Positions 63,701 through 64,000 of a stretch of DNA of 64,000 nt are shown piece by piece. A program made the translations under genes and the position numbers. The first letter of the stretch is position 1, and each line of letters begins with the position of its first letter. The notes beneath the pieces were generated by a model. That model was not told where the DNA came from, did no database searches, and worked only from the letters and a program-made list of their open reading frames with translations. The stretch is taken from NCBI GenBank assembly GCA_013396995.1, contig VWZP01008292.1, positions 1,082,742-1,146,741 of the forward strand, in the 5' to 3' direction. Source of the DNA: Dicaeum eximium. Its lineage: Eukaryota > Chordata > Aves > Passeriformes > Dicaeidae.

Positions 63701-63865
63701 TTAAGAGCCCTTATAAATCACCTGCAGCTTTTGCTGTTCTCTCCTCTTGGAAGGAAGATCATGGAGCCGACTGCTACTTCCTTGTACTATCTTCTCAGTT
63801 GTGGTCAGCCACTCCTGCAGAGGCTCGGCAGTTGCTTCAAAGTCTTTCATCTGGATCTTTAAGCT
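564..63865 (-). CDS. SYNE1: SYNE1 (nesprin-1), internal part: 42 coding exons, partial at both ends
   Basis: Nesprin-1 is the giant spectrin-repeat protein that links the outer nuclear membrane to the cytoskeleton (LINC complex, through its C-terminal KASH domain) and also has short isoforms. The 42 exons join right to left into 9,462 nt, exactly 3,154 codons, without stop or frameshift. The translation follows my memory of human nesprin-1 exon by exon, with the same exon junctions. It is a rod of roughly 28 three-helix spectrin-like repeats, recognisable by the W-hydrophobic motif in helix A. Calponin-homology domains (upstream, beyond 64000) and KASH (downstream, before position 1) are outside the window. 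SYNE2 is the closest paralogue but matches much less well. The extent covers exons plus introns; the exons are listed separately. Confidence 0.97.
1746..1852 (-). CDS. SYNE1: SYNE1 exon 41 of window (107 bp)
   Basis: Encodes residues 3069-3103 plus two bases of the next codon; it starts ELEQELEEQKNLLRSVA, a near match to human nesprin-1. The acceptor is TGCCAG and the donor AAG|GTGTGC. The following intron (715-1745, 1,031 bp) is AT-rich, with a G/T-rich run near 1150-1225 and no recognisable gene. Confidence 0.92.
2467..2598 (-). CDS. SYNE1: SYNE1 exon 40 of window (132 bp)
   Basis: Encodes residues 3025-3068 and contains the helix-A motif VQEWLAQAR, followed by a glutamine run (SQQQQSTLQQQK). 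The acceptor is AGCAG|GGA. The donor AAA|GTTGGT is unusually weak (no G at -1, GTTG). The exon is in phase 0 at both ends, so skipping would keep frame. The following intron 1853-2466 (614 bp) holds a short duplicated 16-base segment near 2218-2250 and nothing else seen. Confidence 0.92.
2599..5598 (-). other. SYNE1: SYNE1 intron 39 (3,000 bp)
   Basis: Intron between exons 39 and 40, AT-rich. It holds a 15-bp tandem repeat near 3758-3797 and short open frames without codon or motif support. I recognise no transposon, RNA gene or second gene here. Confidence 0.85.
3758..3797. repeat. Short tandem repeat, 15-bp unit
   Basis: The unit CTGCCACCAGTGACC is present about 2.6 times in tandem, in the intron between exons 39 and 40. 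It is non-coding in the SYNE1 frame. Confidence 0.85.
5599..5790 (-). CDS. SYNE1: SYNE1 exon 39 of window (192 bp)
   Basis: Encodes residues 2961-3024, starting NMLVEIEQKVVALSELS and ending DKQINIR. Strongly conserved with human over its whole length. The acceptor is CTGCAG preceded by a C/T-rich tract; the donor is CGG|GTGAGT, a good consensus. Phase 0 at both ends. Confidence 0.95.
5791..7553 (-). other. SYNE1: SYNE1 intron 38 (1,763 bp)
   Basis: AT-rich intron between exons 38 and 39. The plus-strand open frame at 5732-6166 that overlaps exon 39 shows no recognisable domain. Nothing else is supported. Confidence 0.8.
7554..7727 (-). CDS. SYNE1: SYNE1 exon 38 of window (174 bp)
   Basis: Encodes residues 2903-2960: EKLNEQLEEQRQEQALQRY, then the helix-A motif LDHWLLSTRATL, ending QLVDCQ. 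The acceptor is CTCTAG and the donor CAG|GTAAAA; phase 0 both sides. The following intron is the 1,763-bp one down to exon 39. Confidence 0.95.
8490..8865 (+). mobile_element. CR1 LINE fragment, plus orientation
   Basis: Matches the avian CR1 reverse-transcriptase 3' region as I remember it. Recognisable parts are the run around GCTAATGACACAAAATGGGA, the phrase GGTCCTGGTGGACACCAGGT, and the AAGAAGGCCAGTGGT segment. It is truncated at both ends and full of stops. It sits antisense to SYNE1 in the intron between exons 37 and 38. Confidence 0.85.
9023..9558 (+). mobile_element. Avian endogenous-retrovirus solo LTR, plus orientation
   Basis: It begins near TGTATTGGATCTGGCTGGGA, runs through GATAACACAGCAAGGTTATG and the CAATAAAATCCC poly(A)-signal region (near 9270), and ends near AGGGTCAACCTACA. 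This order matches a common avian ERV (ERVL-like) LTR family from memory. No internal retroviral genes are present. I could not see a clear target-site duplication. It is antisense to SYNE1. Confidence 0.7.
10315..10395 (-). mobile_element. Fragment of the same avian LTR family, inverted
   Basis: TGTCTTGGTTTAACCCCAGC is the reverse complement of the terminal part of the LTR family found at 9023-9558, followed by a CACCACA stretch also seen in that family. Only about 80 bp remain. The two copies lie about 760 bp apart in opposite orientation. Confidence 0.6.
10841..11146. repeat. 22-bp-unit minisatellite, (ATATCT)3ATCC type
   Basis: About ten tandem copies of a 22-bp higher-order unit (three ATATCT hexamers plus ATCC), flanked by simpler ATATCT and (TA)n runs and a short CA run at 10830. 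On the transcribed (minus) strand it reads as a dense GATA-rich array. It lies 214 bp downstream of the exon 37 donor. Confidence 0.95.
11361..11555 (-). CDS. SYNE1: SYNE1 exon 37 of window (195 bp)
   Basis: Encodes residues 2838-2902, ALMDEILMLQEEISELQ through TLTVLAERMATIRMKASG to KRQLLE. Highly conserved with human. The acceptor is AAATAG and the donor GAG|GTACAA; phase 0 both sides. The following intron opens with a poly(T)-rich stretch and then the minisatellite. Confidence 0.95.
11913..12210. repeat. Foldback inverted repeat, ~115-bp arms
   Basis: The left arm 11913-12027 is the near-perfect reverse complement of the right arm 12094-12210. I count about 12 substitutions and a 2-base indel, so ~90% identity, around a 66-bp spacer. 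The arm tips read AGTGAGTGTA and its complement. The element lies in the intron between exons 36 and 37. I do not recognise a transposon family; no transposase ORF is present and target-site duplications are not evident. Confidence 0.92.
12805..12966 (-). CDS. SYNE1: SYNE1 exon 36 of window (162 bp)
   Basis: Encodes residues 2784-2837: ISEKQRTLYEALERQQKYQ through QSISTKMETTEIKLNETL to SPESQMAEHQ. The acceptor is CTTCAG and the donor CAG|GTAAAG; phase 0 both sides. The following intron 11556-12804 (1,249 bp) contains the foldback repeat and no gene. Confidence 0.95.
13723..13890 (-). CDS. SYNE1: SYNE1 exon 35 of window (168 bp)
   Basis: Encodes residues 2728-2783, starting DIAYYQALSAEQLQTEAAK, with QEFYEPGLESSASAKL and ending RSWETLKNV. 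It resumes the helical repeats after the exon 34 linker. The acceptor is TTGTAG and the donor GTG|GTAAGT. The following intron 12967-13722 (756 bp) is plain AT-rich sequence. Confidence 0.95.
13891..18421 (-). other. SYNE1: SYNE1 intron 34 (4,531 bp, the longest in the window)
   Basis: It separates the Ser/Pro linker exon from the resumed repeats. It contains the CR1 tail at 14690-15026. The rest (open frames at 14128, 15281, 15493, 15885 and 17103) shows no recognisable domain, splice context or codon pattern. Confidence 0.8.
14690..15026 (+). mobile_element. CR1 LINE 3' fragment, plus orientation
   Basis: Typical avian CR1 3' end: CCAGGCTCTTCTCAGTGGTG, then AATGGGCACAAAGTGAAGC, GGACAGGTTACCCAGGGA, and the terminal TTCTGTGATCCTGT variant of the ATTCTRTG 3' repeat. 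It is 5' truncated, as most CR1 copies are. It lies antisense to SYNE1 in the intron between exons 34 and 35. Confidence 0.9.
18422..18562 (-). CDS. SYNE1: SYNE1 exon 34 of window: Ser/Pro-rich linker (141 bp)
   Basis: Encodes residues 2681-2727. It starts MTAGRCHTLLSPVTEESGEE, continues with a serine, proline and acidic stretch including SSPPACRSPSPV, and ends ASVNQ. This is not helical spectrin sequence but a likely flexible, phosphorylatable linker (several SP sites). It appears virtually identical to the human segment from memory. The acceptor is TGGCAG and the donor CAG|GTACCT. If the internal promoter at the CpG island is used, this linker lies near the N-terminus of the short isoform. 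Confidence 0.95.
18563..19610 (-). other. SYNE1: SYNE1 intron 33 (1,048 bp)
   Basis: AT-rich intron between exons 33 and 34; the plus-strand 132-codon open frame at 18650-19048 has no recognisable motif. Nothing else seen. Confidence 0.75.
19611..19805 (-). CDS. SYNE1: SYNE1 exon 33 of window (195 bp)
   Basis: Encodes residues 2616-2680: ELAQKIKGYQEQIASLNSKC, MLTMKAKHATMLLTVTEVEG, then an acidic stretch and HPSVVM. The acceptor is CCTCAG|GAG and the donor ATG|GTAAGC. It is the first exon downstream of the CpG island and has an in-frame ATG in the adjacent upstream sequence, so it can probably serve both as an internal exon and as part of an alternative first exon. Confidence 0.95.
19611..19817 (-). 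CDS. SYNE1: Alternative first coding exon, CPG2-like short isoform (candidate)
   Basis: Reading upstream from exon 33 without splicing, the frame stays open for four codons (MFPQ) to an ATG at 19817 with A at -3. A transcript starting in the CpG island and not using the exon 33 acceptor would therefore begin MFPQELAQK and continue into exon 34. The window would hold 543 residues of it. Mammalian SYNE1 makes a neuronal product, CPG2, from an internal start in this part of the gene (established knowledge). That this ATG is its bird counterpart is inference. Confidence 0.55.
19827..19922 (-). CDS. Upstream ORF in the putative short-isoform leader (31 codons)
   Basis: Starts at an ATG in a near-optimal Kozak context (CTGCCATGG) and ends at a TAG only 9 bases before the candidate main ATG at 19817. 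The peptide MALAALRGAGFASPRK is Ala/Arg-rich at its start, with a Cys-rich second half; I recognise no family. If transcripts start upstream of 19922 it would control initiation at the main ATG by reinitiation or leaky scanning. Existence as a translated unit is inference. Confidence 0.35.
   Translation of the reverse strand: MALAALRGAGFASPRKLKCCRSCCLSRLHQH
20047..20070. repeat. (ACGG)n microsatellite in CpG island
   Basis: Five to six tandem ACGG tetramers, each containing a CpG, at the distal edge of the CpG island. Confidence 0.9.
20131..23228 (-). other. SYNE1: Remainder of SYNE1 intron 32
   Basis: Intron 32 spans 19806-23228 (3,423 bp) and includes the CpG island. Beyond the island it is AT-rich. 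A plus-strand 138-codon open frame at 20210-20626 starts just outside the island but has no recognisable domain. No transposon recognised. Confidence 0.7.
23229..23372 (-). CDS. SYNE1: SYNE1 exon 32 of window (144 bp)
   Basis: Encodes residues 2568-2615: EAVVQYEQYEQEMKHLQQM, then HREIQDKPIATSNIQELQ and QISRNE. Coiled helical repeat sequence, very close to human. The acceptor is CTCTAG and the donor GAG|GTATGG. Phase 0. Confidence 0.95.
23373..24691 (-). other. SYNE1: SYNE1 intron 31 (1,319 bp), GC-AG type
   Basis: It starts GCAAGT after CAG and ends CTCTAG. The part around 24300-24420 is extremely AT-rich. No gene or recognised repeat. Confidence 0.85.
24692..24874 (-). CDS. SYNE1: SYNE1 exon 31 of window (183 bp), GC splice donor
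   Basis: Encodes residues 2507-2567: HLLSEMESLKPKVQAVQ, SALRIPEEVVTSLPMCHSAL, then RLQEEASRLQHTAIQQCNIM and Q. The conserved junction IMQ|EAVVQY places the exon end at CAG|GCAAGT, so the donor is GC rather than GT. CAG|GCAAGT is the optimal context known for U2-type GC-AG introns. A nearby GT is not available at the conserved junction. Confidence 0.94.
24875..26946 (-). other. SYNE1: SYNE1 intron 30 (2,072 bp)
   Basis: AT-rich, with a more GC-rich patch at about 25850-26040 whose 61-codon plus-strand frame has no recognisable motif. No repeat family identified. Confidence 0.75.
26947..27069 (-). CDS. SYNE1: SYNE1 exon 30 of window (123 bp)
   Basis: Encodes residues 2466-2506: DMKKFEIKLRALQAALEQAQ, then MLMSPELGHLSLKEQLSHRQ. 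The acceptor is TTACAG and the donor CAG|GTAAAA. Phase 0. Matches the human junctions on both sides (DAAK|DMKK and SHRQ|HLLSEM). Confidence 0.94.
27774..27959 (-). CDS. SYNE1: SYNE1 exon 29 of window (186 bp)
   Basis: Encodes residues 2404-2465: SILDESGEIQGDLEAMSERI, DYLASVYCTEGMSQQVLELG, ending LQDAAK. The acceptor is ATCTAG and the donor AAG|GTAAGT (full consensus). The following intron 27070-27773 (704 bp) is featureless. Confidence 0.94.
27960..29228 (-). other. SYNE1: SYNE1 intron 28 (1,269 bp)
   Basis: AT-rich intron, with only a short CACACA tract near 28700. No open frame of note on either strand. Confidence 0.8.
29229..29366 (-). CDS. SYNE1: SYNE1 exon 28 of window (138 bp)
   Basis: Encodes residues 2358-2403: AASHLEEYNEMLEFILKWIE (helix-A tryptophan), then KANILVHGSITWNSSSQL and RDQFKAYQ. 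The acceptor is ATCCAG and the donor CAG|GTGATT. Phase 0. Confidence 0.94.
29367..30824 (-). other. SYNE1: SYNE1 intron 27 (1,458 bp)
   Basis: AT-rich intron that contains the tandem hairpin pair at 29997-30068. No gene seen on either strand. Confidence 0.8.
29997..30068. repeat. Two tandem copies of a small hairpin-forming unit
   Basis: Two ~35-bp units each contain a palindrome of the form TTATCATTTTTTATGATAA (second copy TATCATTTTTCATGATA), followed by a GGATTTTT run. They lie in the intron between exons 27 and 28. No family recognised. Confidence 0.7.
30825..31007 (-). CDS. SYNE1: SYNE1 exon 27 of window (183 bp)
   Basis: Encodes residues 2297-2357: ILGDELDSCNIKLLELDASV, then AKQLANRIGKLTALHQQTIR and QAEYRAAKLSQ. 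The acceptor is GTCTAG and the donor CAG|GTATGA. Phase 0. Close to human. Confidence 0.94.
31683..31970 (-). mobile_element. CR1 LINE fragment, minus orientation
   Basis: Reverse complement of the CR1 3' region. CAACCTCTCTGGGCAACCTG followed by TTCCAGTGCACAGAG and GGAGTTCTTCCTCATGCTCA is the usual CR1 order read backwards, interrupted by a small insertion around 31830-31850. It lies in sense with SYNE1 in the 2,325-bp intron 31008-33332 between exons 26 and 27; the terminal 3' repeat is missing. The rest of that intron shows nothing I recognise. Confidence 0.88.
33333..33485 (-). CDS. SYNE1: SYNE1 exon 26 of window (153 bp)
   Basis: Encodes residues 2246-2296: IQSKERETQHIKTLNQEFDQ, then KIQGIANELNTILSKLKKKT and NDIAQAKFEQK. 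More diverged from human than its neighbours, but junctions, length and the TILxKLKxKT motif agree. The acceptor is GACAG and the donor AAG|GTAAGA. Confidence 0.93.
33680..33835 (-). CDS. SYNE1: SYNE1 exon 25 of window (156 bp)
   Basis: Encodes residues 2194-2245: SLFGEVTTHRQAVEKLAEQQ, then NKYLGLYTILPSELSLHLAE and VTVQDQ. The acceptor is CATTAG and the donor CAG|GTAAAG. The following intron 33486-33679 is short (194 bp). Confidence 0.94.
34066..34231 (-). CDS. SYNE1: SYNE1 exon 24 of window (166 bp)
   Basis: One base completes an Asn codon split with exon 23 (AA|T), then residues 2139-2193: MQQKVKKGMKMVKQELKERE, the helix-A motif VKSWIQETKEYLL, ending LQELQ. The acceptor is CTGAAG and the donor CAG|GTGTAC. 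The following intron 33836-34065 is 230 bp. Confidence 0.94.
34850..35112 (-). CDS. SYNE1: SYNE1 exon 23 of window (263 bp)
   Basis: Encodes residues 2051-2137 plus two bases: IQKATMAIDQLQGRLPESSV, EKASKTELLEVLDYHGSFLQ, and near the end MQEIKAMQDRCH. The acceptor is CCACAG and the donor CAA|GTAAGG. The following intron 34232-34849 (618 bp) is AT-rich, with an unremarkable 81-codon frame. Confidence 0.95.
35581..35668. repeat. Polypurine tract (~85 bp, GA/AAG-rich)
   Basis: Nearly uninterrupted A/G on the plus strand, so the SYNE1 pre-mRNA (minus) carries a long C/U-rich tract. It lies about 470 bp upstream of the exon 23 acceptor in the 887-bp intron 35113-35999. Low-complexity sequence; no gene. 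Confidence 0.9.
36000..36218 (-). CDS. SYNE1: SYNE1 exon 22 of window (219 bp)
   Basis: Encodes residues 1978-2050: TLVSIVNSFHEKITALEEKA, SQLEKISNDASKASISRSMT, TVWQRWTRLRNVAQEQEKIL, ending WKGFNDK. Extremely conserved with human. The acceptor is TTTCAG and the donor AAG|GTAAAT. Confidence 0.96.
36219..37165 (-). other. SYNE1: SYNE1 intron 21 (947 bp)
   Basis: AT-rich intron with no recognised repeat and no gene on either strand. Confidence 0.8.
37166..37310 (-). CDS. SYNE1: SYNE1 exon 21 of window (145 bp)
   Basis: One base completes an Arg codon (AG|G), then residues 1930-1977: CASEWQEYQTSRQKVIEVMN, DAEKKLSEFSVAKAASSHEA, EEKLLTHK. The acceptor is TTTAAG and the donor AAG|GTAAGG. Confidence 0.94.
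37992..38329 (-). CDS. SYNE1: SYNE1 exon 20 of window (338 bp)
   Basis: Encodes residues 1817-1928 plus two bases: ATLNKAYSLCQRYYQVMQIA, the helix-A motif NDWLEDAQEFLQIARNGLDV, and EFFSTESQFKDHLKVLQGLV. The second half is more diverged from human and Lys/Gln-rich. The acceptor is TTTCAG and the donor AAG|GTATAT. The following intron 37311-37991 (681 bp) holds nothing notable. Confidence 0.95.
38506..40666 (-). CDS. SYNE1: SYNE1 exon 19 of window: giant 2,161-bp exon
   Basis: A single uninterrupted exon encoding residues 1097-1816 (720 codons plus one base that completes Arg AG|A). It opens SDAEST and contains LNLDDKELVKEQFSHFEQRW, MEWAEEQQPSVSEALKQSPP, LSEKTQFLMAIFQATNQIHQ, the motif ACHWLKQADIVTFPEVN, FRSTGQPWQPDEM and FKTEICRSLDWLRWVKTELN, and ends VQEAIHMRQ. 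That is about six to seven spectrin-like repeats. Human nesprin-1 has the same large exon with the same borders. The acceptor TATCAG|ATCTGA is palindromic; the donor is CAG|GTTAGT. The following intron is only 176 bp. Confidence 0.97.
41460..41725 (-). CDS. SYNE1: SYNE1 exon 18 of window (266 bp)
   Basis: Encodes residues 1008-1095 plus two bases: EFSQKLQSKQSALTSVTEKM, NKLTQGQESPEHKEIGELSN, REEDLQRTRDYHDRMNVVEV, ending DNLA. The acceptor is TTTCAG and the donor TAG|GTAAAA. The following intron 40667-41459 (793 bp) is AT-rich. Confidence 0.96.
41726..43415 (-). other. SYNE1: SYNE1 intron 17 (1,690 bp) with an unexplained 110-codon open frame
   Basis: Between exons 17 and 18. A minus-strand frame at 42450-42782 includes KAFEDASAQSELKAVIPAII and looks protein-like. 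It is absent from the nesprin-1 sequence that I remember, and I find no convincing in-phase acceptor and donor pair. A poly(A) run lies at 43201-43219. Confidence 0.6.
43416..43592 (-). CDS. SYNE1: SYNE1 exon 17 of window (177 bp)
   Basis: Encodes residues 949-1007: IEQQIMHSQYLSQGWEEIKQ, LKAELWMYFQDADQQLQNLK, RRRAELELNIAQNMVLQVK. The acceptor is TTCTAG and the donor AAG|GTAAGG. Strong human match around ELW-YLQDADQQLQ. Confidence 0.96.
43593..45070 (-). other. SYNE1: SYNE1 intron 16 (1,478 bp)
   Basis: AT-rich intron. A minus-strand open frame at 43954-44217 ends in a donor-like GTAAGC near 44046, but no in-phase acceptor is apparent. No repeat family recognised. Confidence 0.75.
45071..45196 (-). 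CDS. SYNE1: SYNE1 exon 16 of window (126 bp)
   Basis: Encodes residues 907-948: VKHFRALQEQANTYLDLLCS, MCDLSDATVKSTAADIQQTK, QM. The acceptor is CCTCAG and the donor ATG|GTACGA. Nearly identical to human. Confidence 0.95.
46255..46401 (-). CDS. SYNE1: SYNE1 exon 15 of window (147 bp)
   Basis: Encodes residues 858-906: VYQTLEHELQKHVNHQDTLQ, the helix-A motif QCQTWLSTVQSELK, ending FSLADAVKQ. The acceptor is TTTTAG|GTC and the donor CAG|GTAAAA. The following intron 45197-46254 (1,058 bp) holds nothing recognised. Confidence 0.95.
46402..47711 (-). other. SYNE1: SYNE1 intron 14 (1,310 bp)
   Basis: Intron between exons 14 and 15. It contains the putative LTR and a T/G-rich low-complexity tract at about 46690-46765. 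The open frame at 46435-46863 lies mostly across these and is not coding. Confidence 0.8.
46765..47200 (-). mobile_element. Solo LTR of an avian endogenous retrovirus, sense to SYNE1 (candidate)
   Basis: On the minus strand it carries a TATA box (TATAAAAG, plus positions 46953-46960) and, about 110-120 bases downstream, AATAAATA (46833-46842). That spacing is expected of U3-R-U5. The edge near 46765 reads TGGCTGCTGG on the plus strand, fitting a CA-terminated LTR end, beside a T/G-rich tract. The other edge is uncertain and I see no target-site duplication or internal viral genes. The family is not identified. Confidence 0.55.
47712..47888 (-). CDS. SYNE1: SYNE1 exon 14 of window (177 bp)
   Basis: Encodes residues 799-857: AIMEEIAGFEDRLNNLKSKG, DYLINQCSEHLQAKFKQNIQ, SHLQGTRDSYSAICSTAQR. 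The acceptor is TCTTAG and the donor AGA|GTAAGT. Very close to human. Confidence 0.96.
47889..49002 (-). other. SYNE1: SYNE1 intron 13 (1,114 bp)
   Basis: Intron between exons 13 and 14. Apart from the exon 10 relic at 48541-48637 and an adjacent poly(T) run (48652-48662) I see nothing in it. Confidence 0.85.
48541..48637 (-). pseudogene. Diverged partial copy of SYNE1 exon 10 inside intron 13
   Basis: The 97 bp align without gaps to 52998-53094 (the 3' part of exon 10) with 12 mismatches, ~88% identity. In the exon 10 frame it is open for 32 codons (WYGSAHKNFRNVITRLD, then VVDKTAMEKKVQKLE). It stops exactly at the exon 10 donor edge, where GTACAG is replaced by ATATCT. On the 5' side similarity ends in mid-exon with no acceptor AG. 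It is therefore a relic, not a working exon, as far as the sequence shows. Confidence 0.88.
49003..49170 (-). CDS. SYNE1: SYNE1 exon 13 of window (168 bp)
   Basis: Encodes residues 743-798: VYVETLEVRVKEHEDYNSDL, the helix-A motif EGEKWLLHMSSRLASPDLME, and EIITQQLANHK. The acceptor is CTGCAG|GTA and the donor AAG|GTAGGT. Confidence 0.95.
49171..50450 (-). other. SYNE1: SYNE1 intron 12 (1,280 bp)
   Basis: AT-rich intron; no repeat family, structure or open frame worth noting. Confidence 0.8.
50451..50603 (-). CDS. SYNE1: SYNE1 exon 12 of window (153 bp)
   Basis: Encodes residues 692-742: SIQQTVLSHEPSIKSVIEKG, EALCDLVNDVALKKNIQDLQ, SSYQELCSKTK. The acceptor is TTGTAG and the donor AAG|GTAAAA. 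It directly follows exon 11 in the human protein as I remember it. Confidence 0.95.
50802..50888 (-). CDS. SYNE1: Candidate unannotated 87-bp cassette exon
   Basis: Bounded by a good acceptor (TTTTATCCCTAG) and donor (CAG|GTATTT). It is 87 bp, so it keeps frame between exons 11 and 12 (both phase 0), and it is open for all 29 codons. It reads NWLLHADELLLLHQLQ, then TVSHASRHSQKEQ, which resembles a spectrin helix A (W-L...E-L). I do not remember such a segment in canonical nesprin-1, so it may be an alternative exon or a decoy. Confidence 0.4.
51779..51808. repeat. 15-bp direct repeat doublet
   Basis: CATCCAGATCAGAAA occurs twice in tandem, in the intron between exons 11 and 12. Confidence 0.85.
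51924..52250 (-). CDS. SYNE1: SYNE1 exon 11 of window (327 bp)
   Basis: Encodes residues 583-691, about one full spectrin repeat: VLLSDMDIGHSLLKSAREKG, DHMEQLEELAGSIRKEHMTS, FSDKYKAQTQWVMEYQAILH, ending KAQLSKYK. The acceptor is TCACAG and the donor AAG|GTAAAA. Confidence 0.96.
52757..52809. repeat. Short tandem repeat, TATTATTTAGGACTA unit, ~3 copies
   Basis: Three imperfect copies in the 747-bp intron 52251-52997 between exons 10 and 11; the rest of that intron is plain. Confidence 0.8.
52998..53168 (-). CDS. SYNE1: SYNE1 exon 10 of window (171 bp)
   Basis: Encodes residues 526-582: EQVKFLEEEIRCMEESELSF, then SAYTNWYGATNKNFKNVITK and FDVVDKTVMEKKVQKLE. The acceptor is TTGAAG and the donor GAG|GTACAG. 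Its 3' 97 bp have a second, diverged copy at 48541-48637. The human counterpart has WYGSTHKNFKNV, by memory closer to the relic at SxHKNF than this exon is. Confidence 0.95.
53169..53852 (-). other. SYNE1: SYNE1 intron 9 (684 bp)
   Basis: AT-rich intron; nothing recognised. Confidence 0.8.
53853..54008 (-). CDS. SYNE1: SYNE1 exon 9 of window (156 bp)
   Basis: Encodes residues 474-525: KWHEDITIYKDDVEEVGVLA, QQILEENLTASRMGSQATQL, TSRYQTLLLHVL. The acceptor is TCACAG and the donor TTG|GTGAGT. The motif SRMGSQATQLTSRYQ matches human closely. Confidence 0.95.
54009..54763 (-). other. SYNE1: SYNE1 intron 8 (755 bp)
   Basis: AT-rich intron; the plus-strand frame at 54417-54647 has no recognisable motif. 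Confidence 0.75.
54764..55081 (-). CDS. SYNE1: SYNE1 exon 8 of window (318 bp)
   Basis: Encodes residues 368-473: ELQVHCAEGQALLNAAVHAR, EEVIPWGIPQIEDRALESLQ, the helix-A motif QKVNDWLTNLEEKV, then a basic stretch (IRTGRRSGRATKEM) and QLQQMK. The basic RRSxRATKE segment is shared with human. The acceptor is TTGCAG and the donor AAG|GTAAAG. Confidence 0.96.
55082..56387 (-). other. SYNE1: SYNE1 intron 7 (1,306 bp)
   Basis: No recognised repeat; the frame at 55593-55811 is AT-rich and unsupported. Confidence 0.75.
56388..56552 (-). CDS. SYNE1: SYNE1 exon 7 of window (165 bp)
   Basis: Encodes residues 313-367: EAVTKAEGLLALHQEYQRNL, the helix-A motif KAFEVWLEKEQEKLDCLSHL, and DGDTQEQEATLRDLQ. 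The acceptor is ATGCAG and the donor CAG|GTATGT. Confidence 0.95.
56553..58851 (-). other. SYNE1: SYNE1 intron 6 (2,299 bp)
   Basis: It includes a T-rich run with GGGG/TTTT patches at 56920-57005 (A-rich in the pre-mRNA). No recognised mobile element or gene in the rest. Confidence 0.75.
58852..58995 (-). CDS. SYNE1: SYNE1 exon 6 of window (144 bp)
   Basis: Encodes residues 265-312: LLNEEVLSHNSLLETIEVKG, KGMAEHYIAQLELQDLQERY, KFLKERTK. The acceptor is TTGCAG and the donor AAG|GTACAG. Close human match (SLLETIEVKG, QLELQDLQERY). Confidence 0.95.
59135..59288 (-). CDS. SYNE1: SYNE1 exon 5 of window (154 bp)
   Basis: One base completes Ser (AG|T), then residues 214-264: QLEGALSKWTSYQEDVNQFS, the helix-A motif RWMEKVEANMNASERQYAEL, REKTAALSKAK. 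The acceptor is TTACAG and the donor AAG|GTGTGT. The following intron is the shortest of the window (139 bp). Confidence 0.95.
60096..60268 (-). CDS. SYNE1: SYNE1 exon 4 of window (173 bp)
   Basis: Encodes residues 156-212 plus two bases: GLLAVKQEKEVQMKIVLTRG, ESVLQNTSLEGIPVIEGQLQ, then NLKDSWASLLSACIQCK. It was found by splice sites and homology, as no start codon begins it. The acceptor is TCTTAG and the donor GAG|GTAAAG. The following intron 59289-60095 (807 bp) holds nothing recognised. Confidence 0.94.
60269..61400 (-). other. SYNE1: SYNE1 intron 3 (1,132 bp)
   Basis: AT-rich intron; nothing recognised on either strand. Confidence 0.8.
61401..61565 (-). CDS. SYNE1: SYNE1 exon 3 of window (165 bp)
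   Basis: Encodes residues 101-155: EKVSRMDRIVAEHQQFSQSV, the helix-A motif KDLQDWIADAVHMLDSYCHP, TADKSVLDSRMLKLE. The acceptor is TTGCAG and the donor GAG|GTATGG. MLDSYCHPT-DKSVLDSR is a hallmark of human nesprin-1. Confidence 0.96.
61566..63237 (-). other. SYNE1: SYNE1 intron 2 (1,672 bp)
   Basis: AT-rich intron; the plus-strand frame at 62070-62264 is unsupported. No recognised repeat. Confidence 0.8.
63238..63393 (-). CDS. SYNE1: SYNE1 exon 2 of window (156 bp)
   Basis: Encodes residues 49-100: SVLEEISCHEHQLNRLKEKA, QQLWEEQAVSKSFMRRVSQL, SSQYLTLSNLTK. The acceptor is TTACAG and the donor AAG|GTAATG. The following intron 2 is 1,672 bp. Confidence 0.96.
63722..63865 (-). CDS. SYNE1: SYNE1 exon 1 of window (first, 144 bp)
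   Basis: Encodes residues 1-48: SLKIQMKDFEATAEPLQEWL (helix A), then KIVQGSSSRLHDLPSKRREQ and QKLQ. It lacks an initiator because upstream exons lie beyond the window. The acceptor is TCCTAG and the donor CAG|GTGATT. The next intron is 328 bp, and the 135 bases to the right edge are intron. Confidence 0.94.
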
Positions 63866-64000
63866 CTAGGAAGGCATACAAATTTCTATGAATAGTCCCA
63901 GTGCACTAGACGTAACTGATTCACAGCACACAGATCAAGCACACAAAAAGGATATATAATTATACACAACTCTTCAAATAAGTTACATCAGCTCTGTCTG

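Noticed and set aside
564..63865. The gene being SYNE2 (nesprin-2) instead of SYNE1
   Set aside because: Segments such as MLDSYCHP...DKSVLDSR, SPPACRSPSPV and the exon junctions match my memory of nesprin-1 almost residue for residue; nesprin-2 differs strongly in these parts.

Overview
This window is vertebrate, intron-rich DNA, almost certainly from a bird. It holds three degraded CR1 LINE fragments, avian-type endogenous-retrovirus LTRs and AT-rich, CpG-poor introns. All coding sequence that I can support lies on the minus strand and belongs to one gene, SYNE1 (nesprin-1), the giant spectrin-repeat protein of the outer nuclear membrane. Transcription runs from the right edge to the left edge.

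I resolved 42 consecutive coding exons (numbered here in transcript order, exon 1 = 63722-63865, exon 42 = 564-714). They total 9,462 nt, exactly 3,154 codons. Every intron phase is compatible from exon to exon with no frameshift or stop. This is an internal slice: neither the N-terminal actin-binding calponin-homology domains nor the C-terminal KASH domain is present. From my memory of human nesprin-1 the slice is roughly residues 2,950-6,100 of about 8,800; this was not computed. The product is a rod of about 28 spectrin-like three-helix repeats. Exon 19 alone is 2,161 bp and encodes 720 residues, whereas most other exons are 107-338 bp. One intron (after exon 31) uses a GC donor.

Layout, right to left in transcript order: 63.9-41.5 kb, exons 1-18 of the rod; 40.7-38.5 kb, the giant exon 19; 38.3-23.2 kb, exons 20-32; 20.1-19.8 kb, a CpG island directly upstream of exon 33; 19.8-0.56 kb, exons 33-42. 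Exon 34 encodes a conserved Ser/Pro-rich linker that interrupts the spectrin repeats.

The most interesting feature is the CpG island at 19820-20130. An in-frame ATG four codons upstream of exon 33 (position 19817) would start a short isoform. In mammals a neuronal SYNE1 product called CPG2 starts inside the gene, and this looks like the avian equivalent promoter; a short upstream ORF with a strong Kozak context sits in its leader. Other notable structures are: a foldback inverted repeat with ~115-bp arms (11913-12210); a second, diverged copy of part of exon 10 in a different intron (48541-48637); a possible unrecognised 87-bp in-frame cassette exon (50802-50888); a 22-bp-unit GATA-rich minisatellite (10841-11146); and a solo LTR in sense orientation with TATA and poly(A) signals (46765-47200). 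I saw no tRNA, rRNA, CRISPR or bacterial features.
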